Below are positions 1 through 6,053 of a stretch of 6,053 nt of DNA, piece after piece. Made by a program: the position numbers and the translations under genes. A model generated the notes under the pieces. The model did no database searches and had not been told where the DNA came from. It saw only the letters and a list, made by a program, of their open reading frames with translations. The stretch's first letter is position 1, and the number at the start of each line of letters is the position of its first letter. The stretch is from Burkholderiaceae bacterium (lineage in GTDB: Bacteria > Pseudomonadota > Gammaproteobacteria > Burkholderiales > Burkholderiaceae_C), in assembly GCA_031276435.1 (NCBI GenBank), contig JAISNB010000061.1:1-6053 (forward strand), read 5' to 3'.

Positions 1-2610
1 GACGCGGGCGATGCTGTAGAGCAGGCCGGTGCGGTCGCTGGCCGATACGCTGAGCAGCCAGCGCTGTGCCTTGTCGTCGGGCAGCAGGTCGACGCGCGCT
101 GTGATGGGGAAACTTTTGACGCGGCGCGATACGCGGCCCAGGCGCGGCGCGGGCAGGGGGCTGGTGCTGGTGATGGCGGCGGGCAGTTCGGCTTCGACCA
201 TGTGGATGAGTTCGCGGTAGTGGTCGGGCAGGGTTTCGGTGACGATCTGGAAGGTGTCGAGCGCGTAGCCGTTGCGCGTGGTGTGGATGCGCGCGTCCAG
301 GATGGAGTAGCCCATGCGATCGAAGGCGCCGCAGATGCGGGCGAAGAGGTCGGGCCTGTCGCGCGTGTAGACAAGCACTTGCAGGCCCTCGCCATGCGGC
401 CAGAAGCGCGCGCGCACCACGGGCGTGTCGGTGGCGGTGGTGGCATTGGCGGCAGCGGCGGCGCTCGCGTCTTTGGCCGCTGCGCGTGACGCTGCTGGCG
501 CGCCGGGCGCGACGCGGCCAGCGAGCAGGCGGGTGTGCCAGGCGATGTCGCTGGAGTCGTGGCGCATGAAGTAGCCAGCATCCAGCGTGTCCCACAGGGG
601 TTTTTCAAGGCCGGCGGGTACGGCATCGAGCACCAGTTGTTCGAGCGCCTTGCGCTTGCGCGCTTCGACCAGTGCGTTGGCGTCGGGTACGCGCCCGCCC
701 AGTACGTGCAGGGTGGCCTTGTACAGGTCTTCAAGCAGTTTGCCTTTCCAGGCGTTCCACACTTTGGGGCTGGTGCCGCGGATGTCGGCCACGGTGAGCA
801 GGTACAGCGCGGTGAGGCGGCGCACGGTGCCCACGCGGCGGGCAAAGGCGCCTACGGCGTCGGGGTCGCAAACATCTTCTTTTTGCGCCACGCGGCTCAT
901 GGTCAGGTGCTCGCGCACCAAAAATTCGATGAGTCCGGCGTCGCGCCGGGCTACGCCGTGCTGCTGGCAGAAAAGCCGCGCTTCTTGCGCGCCGAGTTCA
1001 GAGTGGTCGCCGCCGCGGCCTTTGGCGATGTCGTGAAACAGTGCAGCCGCGTAGAGTACCCAGGGCTTGTCCCAGCCAGCGGCCAGTTGCGAGCAAAAGG
1101 GGTATTCGTGCGCGTGTTCGGGGATGAAGAAGCACCGGATGTTGCGCAGCACCATCAGGATGTGCTGGTCCACGGTGTAGATGTGGAACAGGTCGTGCTG
1201 CATTTGCCCGACGATGCCGCGAAAGGGCCACAGGTAGCGCCCGAGCACAGAGGTCTGGTTCATCAGCCGGAAGGCGTGGGTGATGCCGCTGGGCTGCTTG
1301 AGGATGCGCATGAACGTGGCGTGGTTGGCCGCGTCGGCGCGAAAGCGGCTGTCCATGAGGGTGCGCACGTTGTAGAGCGCGCGCAGGGTGCGCGCCGAGA
1401 GGTTCTTGATGCCCACTTGCTGCTCGAAGACCAGGAAGGTGCGCAAGATGGCGTGCGGGTCTCTCTGGTAGAGGTCGTCGCTGCGGATTTCGAGCATGCC
1501 GTTTTTTTCCAGGAACTGCTGGTCGATGCGGCGCGCCGGGCGCACGCCCGCGCGGGCGCTGCGCAGGCGCTCTTCGATGACTTGCAGCAAGATGAGGTTG
1601 AGCTGCATGACGGCCTTGGCGCACCAGTAATAGCGTTGCATGAGTTGCTCGCTGGCGCGTTTGACCAGGCGCCCGTCGTCCGAGAAGATGTTGCGGTAGC
1701 CAAACGATTCGGCGGCGGCGGTTTGCAGATCGAACACCAACCGGTCTTCGCGCCGCCGGGCAATCAGGTGCAGGCGTGCGCGGATGAGGCCAAGCAGGCG
1801 CTCGTTGCGGGCCAGTTGGCGTGCTTCGCGCGCGGTGGACAGGCCGTTTTTGTGCAGGTCAGACCAGGTGGTGCCCAGGCCCGCCGCGCGCGTGATCCAC
1901 AGGATGATTTGCAGATCGCGCAGGCCGCCGGGCGACTCCTTGCAGTTGGGTTCCAGCGCGTAGGGCGTGTCCTCGAACTTGGCGTGGCGCTGGCGCATTT
2001 CCAGCGTTTTGGCAACCATGAATTCCAGCGGATCGAGCTGGGCGATAAAGCGCCGGGCTGCGTCCTGGAACAGCGGGGTCGAGCCGCAGATTTGCCGCGC
2101 TTCGACCAGTGCGGTGCGGATGGTGATGTCTGCGGCGGCGGCTTGCAGGCATTCAGAGGTGGTGCGCACGCTGGAGCCAATTTCCAGCCCGGCATCCCAA
2201 CAACTGGTGATGAAGGCTTCCAGCGCGGCCTTGCGCGCGGCTTCGTCCAGCAGCGGGGGGGCATCGTCGCTGTTGCCGCCATCGGGCAGCAGCACCAGCA
2301 CGTCGATGTCGGAGTAGGGAAACAGCTCGCCACGGCCAAACCCGCCCACGGCCACCAGCGCGCAGTGTTCGCCCAGGCCAGCGCGGCTGTAGAGCGCGCA
2401 CAGGATTTCGTCGGTCAACTGCGCCAGGCGCCGCAAGATGGGGTTGATGTTGCGGTTTTTGTGGTTCTGGGCCAGTTCGGCCAACAGCGCCTGTTTGCCG
2501 TCGCGGTAGCGCGCGCGCAGCGCCGCCAGGTCTTTGTGCCGCGCGGCTGTGGCCGCGCACGGGGCGGCGACTGCCGCTGCTGCCGCGCCGGGCGGCGGCG
2601 TCGGGTTCAT
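1..2610 (-). CDS. glnD: Bifunctional [protein-PII] uridylyltransferase / uridylyl-removing enzyme GlnD (3' end beyond window)
   Basis: GlnD is a cytoplasmic nitrogen sensor. It uridylylates PII proteins (GlnB/GlnK) when glutamine is low and removes UMP when glutamine is high. I translated the minus strand from ATG 2610 to base 1: 870 codons without a stop. An N-terminal Ala/Pro-rich stretch (about residues 1-25) precedes the nucleotidyltransferase domain, with GGFGRGEL at 89-96 and metal-binding D101 and D103 in YSDIDVLVL. The HD (uridylyl-removing) domain carries H472, H476, the H526-D527 pair in LFHDIAKG, H536 in GGDHS, and D609. ACT domain 1 spans about 739-815. ACT domain 2 begins near 850 (WLLSVSASDRTGLL) and is cut by the window edge, with perhaps 50 residues missing. 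Residues about 699-729, between HD and ACT1, are an Ala/Thr-rich linker. The start is chosen because its ATG overlaps the map stop codon (ATGA); no good Shine-Dalgarno is seen, so coupling to map is inferred. The domain order and motifs make the identification firm. Confidence 0.97.
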   Translation of the reverse strand, partial: MNPTPPPGAAAAAVAAPCAATAARHKDLAALRARYRDGKQALLAELAQNHKNRNINPILRRLAQLTDEILCALYSRAGLGEHCALVAVGGFGRGELFPYSDIDVLVLLPDGGNSDDAPPLLDEAARKAALEAFITSCWDAGLEIGSSVRTTSECLQAAAADITIRTALVEARQICGSTPLFQDAARRFIAQLDPLEFMVAKTLEMRQRHAKFEDTPYALEPNCKESPGGLRDLQIILWITRAAGLGTTWSDLHKNGLSTAREARQLARNERLLGLIRARLHLIARRREDRLVFDLQTAAAESFGYRNIFSDDGRLVKRASEQLMQRYYWCAKAVMQLNLILLQVIEERLRSARAGVRPARRIDQQFLEKNGMLEIRSDDLYQRDPHAILRTFLVFEQQVGIKNLSARTLRALYNVRTLMDSRFRADAANHATFMRILKQPSGITHAFRLMNQTSVLGRYLWPFRGIVGQMQHDLFHIYTVDQHILMVLRNIRCFFIPEHAHEYPFCSQLAAGWDKPWVLYAAALFHDIAKGRGGDHSELGAQEARLFCQQHGVARRDAGLIEFLVREHLTMSRVAQKEDVCDPDAVGAFARRVGTVRRLTALYLLTVADIRGTSPKVWNAWKGKLLEDLYKATLHVLGGRVPDANALVEARKRKALEQLVLDAVPAGLEKPLWDTLDAGYFMRHDSSDIAWHTRLLAGRVAPGAPAASRAAAKDASAAAAANATTATDTPVVRARFWPHGEGLQVLVYTRDRPDLFARICGAFDRMGYSILDARIHTTRNGYALDTFQIVTETLPDHYRELIHMVEAELPAAITSTSPLPAPRLGRVSRRVKSFPITARVDLLPDDKAQRWLLSVSASDRTGLLYSIARV

Positions 2611-3410
2611 GGCGCCGCCAGCGCGGGTTGGGGCTGGCAGCCGGGCGAGAGGGTCAGCACCTCGTAGCCCGTGGGCGTGACCAGTACCGTGTGCTCCCAC
2701 TGGGCGGACAGGGAGCGGTCGCGCGTGACGATGGTCCAGCCGTCGCCAAGCTCCTTGATGTCGCGCCGGCCCAGGTTGAGCATCGGCTCGATGGTGAAAA
2801 TCATGCCCGGCGCCAATTCTTCGCCCGTACCGGGTTTGCCGTAGTGCAGCACTTGCGGCTCTTCGTGAAAGGCCTGGCCGATGCCGTGGCCGCAAAACTC
2901 GCGCACCACCGACAGGCTGTGGCTTTCGGCAAATTTCTGGATCGCGTGACCAATGTCGCCCAGGCGTGCGCCGGGCTTGACCTGCCCGATGCCCAGCCAC
3001 ATGGATTCAAACGTGAGCTGGCACAGCCTGCGCGCGGCAATGGAGCACTCGCCAATCTCGAACATGCGGCTGGTATCACCGTACCAGCCCTCGGGCGTGA
3101 TGACCGTGACGTCCACATTGACGATGTCACCCTTTTTCAGCGGTTTTGCGGCGGGAATGCCGTGACAAACCACATGATTGACCGATGTGCAGACATGGCC
3201 GGGATAGGGCGGATACCCCGGCGGCTGATAGCCCAGCGTGGCCGAGCGCGTGCCCTGCAAGGCCATTTGCTCGGCGCACAGGCGATCCACTTCAAGCGTG
3301 GTGATGCCCGGCTTCATGTGCGCGGCAATGGCGTCCAGCACCTGGGCCGCCAGACGGCAAGCCTTGCGCATGGCTTCAATGCCCGCCGCGTCCTTGATAC
3401 TGATGCTCAT
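2607..3410 (-). CDS. map: Type I methionine aminopeptidase
   Basis: This 267-residue protein removes the initiator methionine co-translationally from nascent proteins whose second residue is small, using a two-metal site in the cytoplasm. The family signature is complete: substrate-binding H83 (VCHGIP), metal ligands D100 (VNVDVTV), D112 (YGDTSRMF), H175 (FCGHGIGQ), E208 (FTIEPM) and E239 (QWEHTVLVT), plus H182 in FHEEPQ. Length and pita-bread fold motifs fit the bacterial type Ia class. A short Pro/Ala-rich tail follows EVLTLS. The frame is open a further 79 codons upstream to 3647, but that stretch translates palindromic repeats, and homologues start at MSIxxKDAxGIE, so ATG 3410 is chosen. 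No strong Shine-Dalgarno precedes it, and an extended -10 element lies only six bases upstream. The stop TGA (2609-2607) overlaps the glnD ATG, giving a map-glnD operon. Confidence 0.97.
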   Translation of the reverse strand: MSISIKDAAGIEAMRKACRLAAQVLDAIAAHMKPGITTLEVDRLCAEQMALQGTRSATLGYQPPGYPPYPGHVCTSVNHVVCHGIPAAKPLKKGDIVNVDVTVITPEGWYGDTSRMFEIGECSIAARRLCQLTFESMWLGIGQVKPGARLGDIGHAIQKFAESHSLSVVREFCGHGIGQAFHEEPQVLHYGKPGTGEELAPGMIFTIEPMLNLGRRDIKELGDGWTIVTRDRSLSAQWEHTVLVTPTGYEVLTLSPGCQPQPALAAP

Positions 3411-3416
3411 TCGCGG

Positions 3417-3425
3417 ATTATCCCA
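3417..3425 (-). promoter_or_regulatory. Candidate extended -10 promoter for map-glnD
   Basis: Read on the minus strand, bases 3425-3417 are TGGGATAAT. This is a TG-n extension followed by GATAAT, which matches five of six positions of the sigma-70 -10 consensus. No recognisable -35 lies 16-18 bp upstream, which is tolerated in extended -10 promoters. Only six bases (CCGCGA) separate the hexamer from the map ATG, so initiation at the usual distance of about seven bases would fall on the ATG itself and give a leaderless transcript. This is inference from motif and spacing; further promoters upstream cannot be excluded. Confidence 0.45.
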
Positions 3426-3507
3426 TTGCAAGCGGCTGCCGCGCGCGCTGCCCCTGGATGGCCCCGTCGCTCCATGACGCGAGTAGGTGAACCATGCGCG
3501 GCCCTCG

Positions 3508-3566
3508 CTTCCTCCCCCCTCAGGGGGAATCTCGCTCCCTCTCCCCTTCAAAGGGAGAGGGGGAAG
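3508..3566. repeat. GC-rich palindromic repeat, two hairpins (CCCTCTCCC type)
   Basis: Two adjacent inverted repeats lie here. The first is CCCCC (3515-3519), loop TCA, GGGGG (3523-3527). The second is CCCTCTCCC (3537-3545), a 7-base loop, then GGGAGAGGG (3553-3561): a perfect 9-bp stem. Outer CTTCC (3508-3512) and GGAAG (3562-3566) can close the whole unit. Intergenic repeats of this pyrimidine/purine type are common in proteobacterial genomes, and their translations (such as PLPLKGRG) often contaminate annotated proteins. It is read here as repeat rather than terminator because it lies between divergent genes and has no T-run on either side. Confidence 0.7.
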
Positions 3567-3594
3567 AAACAGCCCCCAAGGCTCCAAAACCCCC

Positions 3595-3628
3595 GTCATT
3601 GCGAGGGGCGTAGCCCCGTGGTAATCCA
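3595..3628. repeat. REP-like palindromic element (GTCATTGCGAGG...GTAATCCA)
   Basis: The element begins GTCATTGCGAGG and ends GGTAATCCA. Its inner stem GGGGC (3605-3609) pairs with GCCCC (3613-3617) across a GTA loop. Its outer stem ATTGC (3598-3602) pairs with GTAAT (3621-3625), with one G-U pair and a small internal bubble. Elements of the form GTCATTGCGAGG(n)GCAATCCA are, from general knowledge, widespread dispersed intergenic repeats in many bacterial genomes. No transposase or target-site duplication is visible. Confidence 0.7.
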
Positions 3629-3656
3629 CAGATCGAACGCGCCGCAAACCACCACG

Positions 3657-3722
3657 CCCCTCTCCCTAACCCTCCCCCCGCGGGGGGAGGGGATATAAAA
3701 GTCCCCCTTTTTTGGGAGAGGG
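3657..3722. repeat. Nested palindromic repeat around a perfect 22-bp palindrome
   Basis: The core is a perfect palindrome, arm CCCTCCCCCCG (3670-3680) against CGGGGGGAGGG (3681-3691), with a CCGCGG centre. It is enclosed by a second inverted repeat, CCCTCTCCC (3658-3666) and GGGAGAGGG (3714-3722). The same 9-bp arms occur in the repeat at 3537-3561, so the two belong to one family. Between core and right arm lies an A/T-rich strip containing TATAAAA and a run of six T. The minus-strand frame across it reads PLPPRGEG and the plus-strand frame LSLTLPPRGEG, a familiar false-protein signature of this repeat class. Confidence 0.75.
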
Positions 3723-4020
3723 ATAGGACAAGGCACCATCGGGATGATTTGGCGGCCAGCCAGCCGCAGGGGCGTTGAAGCCGCTCCCCTTATGCCACTT
3801 CGCACCACTTGCGCCCAGGGCGCGCAGCCACCATGGACGGGGCCGCCTGCTGCTTGCGGCGGCGCGCTTTGGCTTTACCGGCATGGCGCGCGCCTTCTGC
3901 CGCTGCTGCTTGCCACTTGCAAGAAACCCGAAACCCGCGTGTCCACACGGCGGTCGGTATTTTCCCGCGGGGGAGGGTGCGCCTCTAAACAGCCAGGGCC
4001 GAATGTGGCTTGCGAATGGG
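3723..4020. other. Intergenic stretch without a supportable gene
   Basis: About 300 bases lie between the palindrome cluster and the promoter region of the DUF3857 gene. Open frames exist on both strands, but they run into the repeats, lack convincing start signals and show Arg/Ala/Pro-rich translations I do not recognise. One minus-strand frame, open from a stop near 3982 down to TAA at about 3789, reads as a basic peptide containing GKAKARRRKQQ, with no ATG near its beginning. It could be a degraded gene fragment, but there is nothing to identify it. No tRNA or other structured RNA was recognised. Confidence 0.4.
3964..3977. repeat. Partial copy of the GC palindrome
   Basis: CCCGCGGGGGAGGG here matches the right half of the palindrome core at 3677-3691 with one G fewer. 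The corresponding left arm is missing, so it looks like a decayed or truncated copy, or a chance G-run. The match is short and the assignment is tentative. Confidence 0.3.
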
Positions 4021-4050
4021 GTGAATCGAGTGACTCTCAAGGCGCATAAT
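4021..4050 (+). promoter_or_regulatory. Candidate promoter for the DUF3857/transglutaminase gene
   Basis: CATAAT (4045-4050) is a five-of-six match to the sigma-70 -10 element. The best -35 at acceptable spacing is weak: GTGAAT (4021-4026, 18-bp spacer). Two short inverted repeats overlap the region. GAGT-G-ACTC spans 4028-4036, and GCGCAT-A-ATGCGC spans 4042-4054, directly over the -10. The second is placed where an operator could sit, but no regulator is known. Transcription would start near 4057, leaving a leader of about 97 bases. Confidence 0.35.
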
Positions 4051-4074
4051 GCGCGGCGTGGCAATGTTCATGCC

Positions 4075-4115
4075 GCGAGGCGGGTTGCACCCCGCGTCCG
4101 GTTTGCCCGCCTCGC
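4075..4115 (+). promoter_or_regulatory. Hairpin in the leader of the DUF3857/transglutaminase gene
   Basis: GCGAGGCGGG (4075-4084) and CCCGCCTCGC (4106-4115) form a perfect 10-bp, almost entirely G-C stem with a 21-base loop, ending 38 bases before the start codon. A competing smaller hairpin, GCGGG (4080-4084) with CCCGC (4091-4095), shares the left arm, so two mutually exclusive folds are possible. No T-run follows, so it is not an intrinsic terminator. No known riboswitch class was recognised. Its role (mRNA stability, translation control or none) is open. Confidence 0.45.
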
Positions 4116-4140
4116 ATTCACCTACTCCCCCACTCATTTC

Positions 4141-4147
4141 GAGGAAG
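4141..4147 (+). promoter_or_regulatory. Ribosome binding site deciding the start at 4154
   Basis: GAGGAAG lies with GAGGA eight bases before ATG 4154. This supports that start over the upstream in-frame ATG at 4049, which has no comparable site and would bury the signal peptide behind 35 extra residues. Confidence 0.8.
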
Positions 4148-4153
4148 CCAATC

Positions 4154-6043
4154 ATGAAGCGTGTTTTTCTACTGCTGGCGTTTTGCCTTTCTTGCGGCGC
4201 GGCGCTCGCGCAAGAGCCGGTCGCGCCGCCGCAGGTCGATGTGCTCCATACGGATGTGACGGAATATGACATTGACGCCGAAGGCCGGGTAACGGCCACC
4301 TACGGCCATGGCGTGCGCATCCTGCACGAGCGCGCGCTGGAAAGCCAGAAAACGCGCAGAATCAACTACAGCCGGAGCATACAGACCGCGGAGATTCTGG
4401 AAGCCTATACACAAAAGGCCGATGGCCAGCGCATTGCGCTACCCAAGGACAATTACCAGACCACCACGCGCGGCGGGCACGATAAGGGCAACCCCTTTTT
4501 CTCCGATGATGAAAGCATCACCGTTGTCTTTCCCGACGTGAGCGTCGGCGACAGCGTCTATCTGCGTTACCGCATCCGCGACACGGAATCGATTTTCCCG
4601 GGCGCGGTTTCCATTCAGGACGGCTTCAGTCCGTTTTCCGCCGTGGAAAGCGCAACGATCACCCTGCGCGCGCCCCAGAGTCTGCCCCTGACGGTGGCCG
4701 CGCACCATCTTGAAGAACTTCCCGCGCGCAGTGAAAACGGTGTCGTCACCCGGCAATGGCGTTACCGCAATTCCCAGCCGCGCGACTGGGACGAGCAGCG
4801 CGATCAAGGCATCTGGCGCAGCGACGATTCGCCATCGCTTTATGCCAGCACTTTCAAAAGCTATGCCGAAATTGCCCAGGCCTATGCCGCGCGCGCCTTG
4901 CCCAAGGCCGAGCCTGACGAGCGTATCCGCGCCCTGGCGGCGCAAATCGTGGGCAAGGAAAAAAGCGCGCGCGAACAGGCGCGGCTGATCTATGAATGGG
5001 TTTCCACGCAAATTTCCTACGCAGGCAACTGCATTGGCATTGGCGCGGTCGTACCGCGCGATCTGGCGGTGGTGCTGGAAAACAAAATGGGCGATTGCAA
5101 GGACAAGGCCACCTTGCTGCAAGCCCTGCTGGCCGCGCAGGGCATCGCCAGCGAACAGGTGCTGATCAGCGTGGGCAGCAACGGCTACGACCTGCCACAA
5201 CCGCCGGTCGTCGAGGCGGTCAATCACGCGATGAATTATTTGCCGCAATGGAATCTGTACGTGGACGCCACCACCGAAGACATTCCCTTTGGCCATCTTG
5301 CGCCAAGCGTGTATGGCCGACCGGTCATACACGTGGGCGCAACGGAAAATGCCGTGCGCACAATCACGGCGGAGCGCGGAAAACCCCCGCCGATCCAGCT
5401 CTTTGCCCACACCACGCTGAAACTGGCCGCCGACGGCAGCGCCAGCGGCAGCGTACGTGCGTCCAGCGACGGAATCGCCGCCGCCGCGTGGCGCGCGATG
5501 TTCATGCACATGAAAGCCGAGCAGCGTGACAAGTTCGTCGAAAGACTCTTGCAGCGCGGCGGCAGGCGCGCCAGCGGCACGCTGGAGACCAGCGATCTCG
5601 CGCCCGCCCTGCGCCTTTCAGACCATTTCGAGGTCAAGCTGGACTTCCAGGTCGAGAACTTCCTGGACGCCCGTTCTGGCGCGTTCCCGCCCTTTGCGCC
5701 CTATGGCGGCGGCATGTTCCGGATGGCCTCCGTGGACGACAAGGATGTCTACACGCGCGATCTGCCCTGCCATGGCGTGAAAGTGCGCGAAGTGTTCGAC
5801 ATCACGCTCGAAGCTGGCGTGCAACTGCTCCATGTGCCGGAGTCCATGACGCTCGATACGCCCTATGTGGCATTTGAAAGCAAGGTGCAGCAAAACAAAG
5901 AAGGCTTGCACATCGAACGCAGCCTGTACGACAAGACGCCTTCGGGCATCTGCAAGGCCGCCTATTACAACGCCTGGCAGAAAGACGCCGCCCTTGTCGC
6001 CGAAAACCTGCGGCAACAGGTGCTCTACAAACGCGCGCCTTGA
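4154..6043 (+). CDS. Secreted DUF3857 and transglutaminase-like domain protein
   Basis: The 629-residue protein starts with a type I signal peptide (MKRVFLLLAFCLSCGAALA, cleavage likely before Q20), so it should act in the periplasm or at the envelope. The cysteines at 11 and 14 are not in a proper lipobox. Residues about 45-215 fit the beta-rich DUF3857 domain. About 270-375 is a transglutaminase-like core with an apparent triad: C315 in MGDCKDKA, H358 in NHAMNYL and D371 in YVDATTED. The C-terminal 415-629 is another beta-rich region of the kind found in these proteins. Length is typical for the DUF3857/transglutaminase family. Family members are usually uncharacterised; the triad permits peptidase, amidase or crosslinking chemistry, and no substrate can be named. 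Start at 4154 is supported by the Shine-Dalgarno and signal peptide. The gene is divergent from map. GAGGGAGAG just after the stop could be the binding site of a following gene outside the window. Confidence 0.93.
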   Translation: MKRVFLLLAFCLSCGAALAQEPVAPPQVDVLHTDVTEYDIDAEGRVTATYGHGVRILHERALESQKTRRINYSRSIQTAEILEAYTQKADGQRIALPKDNYQTTTRGGHDKGNPFFSDDESITVVFPDVSVGDSVYLRYRIRDTESIFPGAVSIQDGFSPFSAVESATITLRAPQSLPLTVAAHHLEELPARSENGVVTRQWRYRNSQPRDWDEQRDQGIWRSDDSPSLYASTFKSYAEIAQAYAARALPKAEPDERIRALAAQIVGKEKSAREQARLIYEWVSTQISYAGNCIGIGAVVPRDLAVVLENKMGDCKDKATLLQALLAAQGIASEQVLISVGSNGYDLPQPPVVEAVNHAMNYLPQWNLYVDATTEDIPFGHLAPSVYGRPVIHVGATENAVRTITAERGKPPPIQLFAHTTLKLAADGSASGSVRASSDGIAAAAWRAMFMHMKAEQRDKFVERLLQRGGRRASGTLETSDLAPALRLSDHFEVKLDFQVENFLDARSGAFPPFAPYGGGMFRMASVDDKDVYTRDLPCHGVKVREVFDITLEAGVQLLHVPESMTLDTPYVAFESKVQQNKEGLHIERSLYDKTPSGICKAAYYNAWQKDAALVAENLRQQVLYKRAP

Positions 6044-6053
6044 GGGAGAGACT

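Noticed and set aside
535..2667. 710-codon plus-strand open frame antisense to glnD
   Set aside because: It lies codon-for-codon opposite glnD and stays open because glnD there lacks TTA, CTA and TCA codons, as expected at high GC. The translation shows no domains, while the opposite strand encodes complete GlnD motifs.
3411..3647. N-terminal extension of map by 79 codons
   Set aside because: The extension translates palindromic repeat DNA, and homologues begin at the residue encoded at 3410.
2628..3698. 356-codon plus-strand open frame over map and the repeats
   Set aside because: It is antisense to a fully recognisable map and ends in the repeat signature LSLTLPPRGEG; no support as a gene.
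3694..3699. TATAAA as a plus-strand -10 element
   Set aside because: It lies inside the nested repeat, between hairpin arms, with no -35 at suitable spacing and no gene start nearby.
3700..3722. Possible intrinsic terminator around the T6 run
   Set aside because: The stem next to the T-run is only three or four pairs and the T-run lies in the loop rather than after a stem; no gene ends here.
3666..4064. 132-codon minus-strand open frame in the intergenic region
   Set aside because: It ends within the palindromic repeat, has no convincing start signal, and its translation resembles no family I know.
4049..4153. N-terminal extension of the DUF3857 protein from ATG 4049
   Set aside because: It would place 35 residues before a clear signal peptide; ATG 4154 has a good ribosome binding site.
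1..6053. CRISPR array, tRNA, rRNA, insertion sequence or phage genes
   Set aside because: No regularly spaced repeats, no tRNA-like cloverleaf, and no transposase, integrase or structural phage motifs were seen on either strand.

Overview
The window looks like GC-rich betaproteobacterial chromosome, most likely Burkholderiales and possibly Comamonadaceae. The basis is my recollection of how closely the methionine aminopeptidase and GlnD sequences resemble those of that group; no database search was possible. Nothing seen suggests phage, plasmid, CRISPR or a defence system. The two minus-strand genes are housekeeping.

Layout. Positions 1-3410 are a minus-strand pair. map (type I methionine aminopeptidase, 2607-3410) is followed by glnD (PII uridylyltransferase/uridylyl-removing enzyme, 2610 down to 1, with its C-terminus cut by the window edge). 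The two overlap by four bases (ATGA), so they are probably co-transcribed and translationally coupled. The glnD reading frame is open from 2610 to base 1 and carries all expected domains. The long plus-strand open frames opposite it are GC-driven antisense shadows.

Positions 3411-4153 are a divergent intergenic region of about 740 bp. Its map-proximal part has an extended -10 promoter sitting so close to the map ATG that the mRNA may be leaderless. It also holds a tight cluster of GC-rich palindromic repeats: a double CCCTCTCCC-type hairpin, a GTCATTGCGAGG-type element, and a nested hairpin around a perfect 22-bp palindrome. The middle (about 3723-4020) holds no gene I can support. The distal part has a candidate promoter and a structured leader for the next gene.

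Positions 4154-6043 are a plus-strand gene for a secreted 629-residue DUF3857/transglutaminase-like protein with an intact Cys-His-Asp triad and a good ribosome binding site. It occupies the place where rpsB stands, divergent from map, in E. coli and many other proteobacteria. This suggests a local rearrangement or insertion at a repeat-rich junction.

How the genes relate: map removes the initiator Met from new proteins, and glnD senses glutamine to set the uridylylation state of PII proteins. Their linkage is conserved and does not imply a shared pathway. The exported transglutaminase-like protein has no evident functional tie to them. I found no convincing new biological system. The points most worth a second look are the repeat cluster, the possibly leaderless map promoter and the structured leader before the DUF3857 gene.
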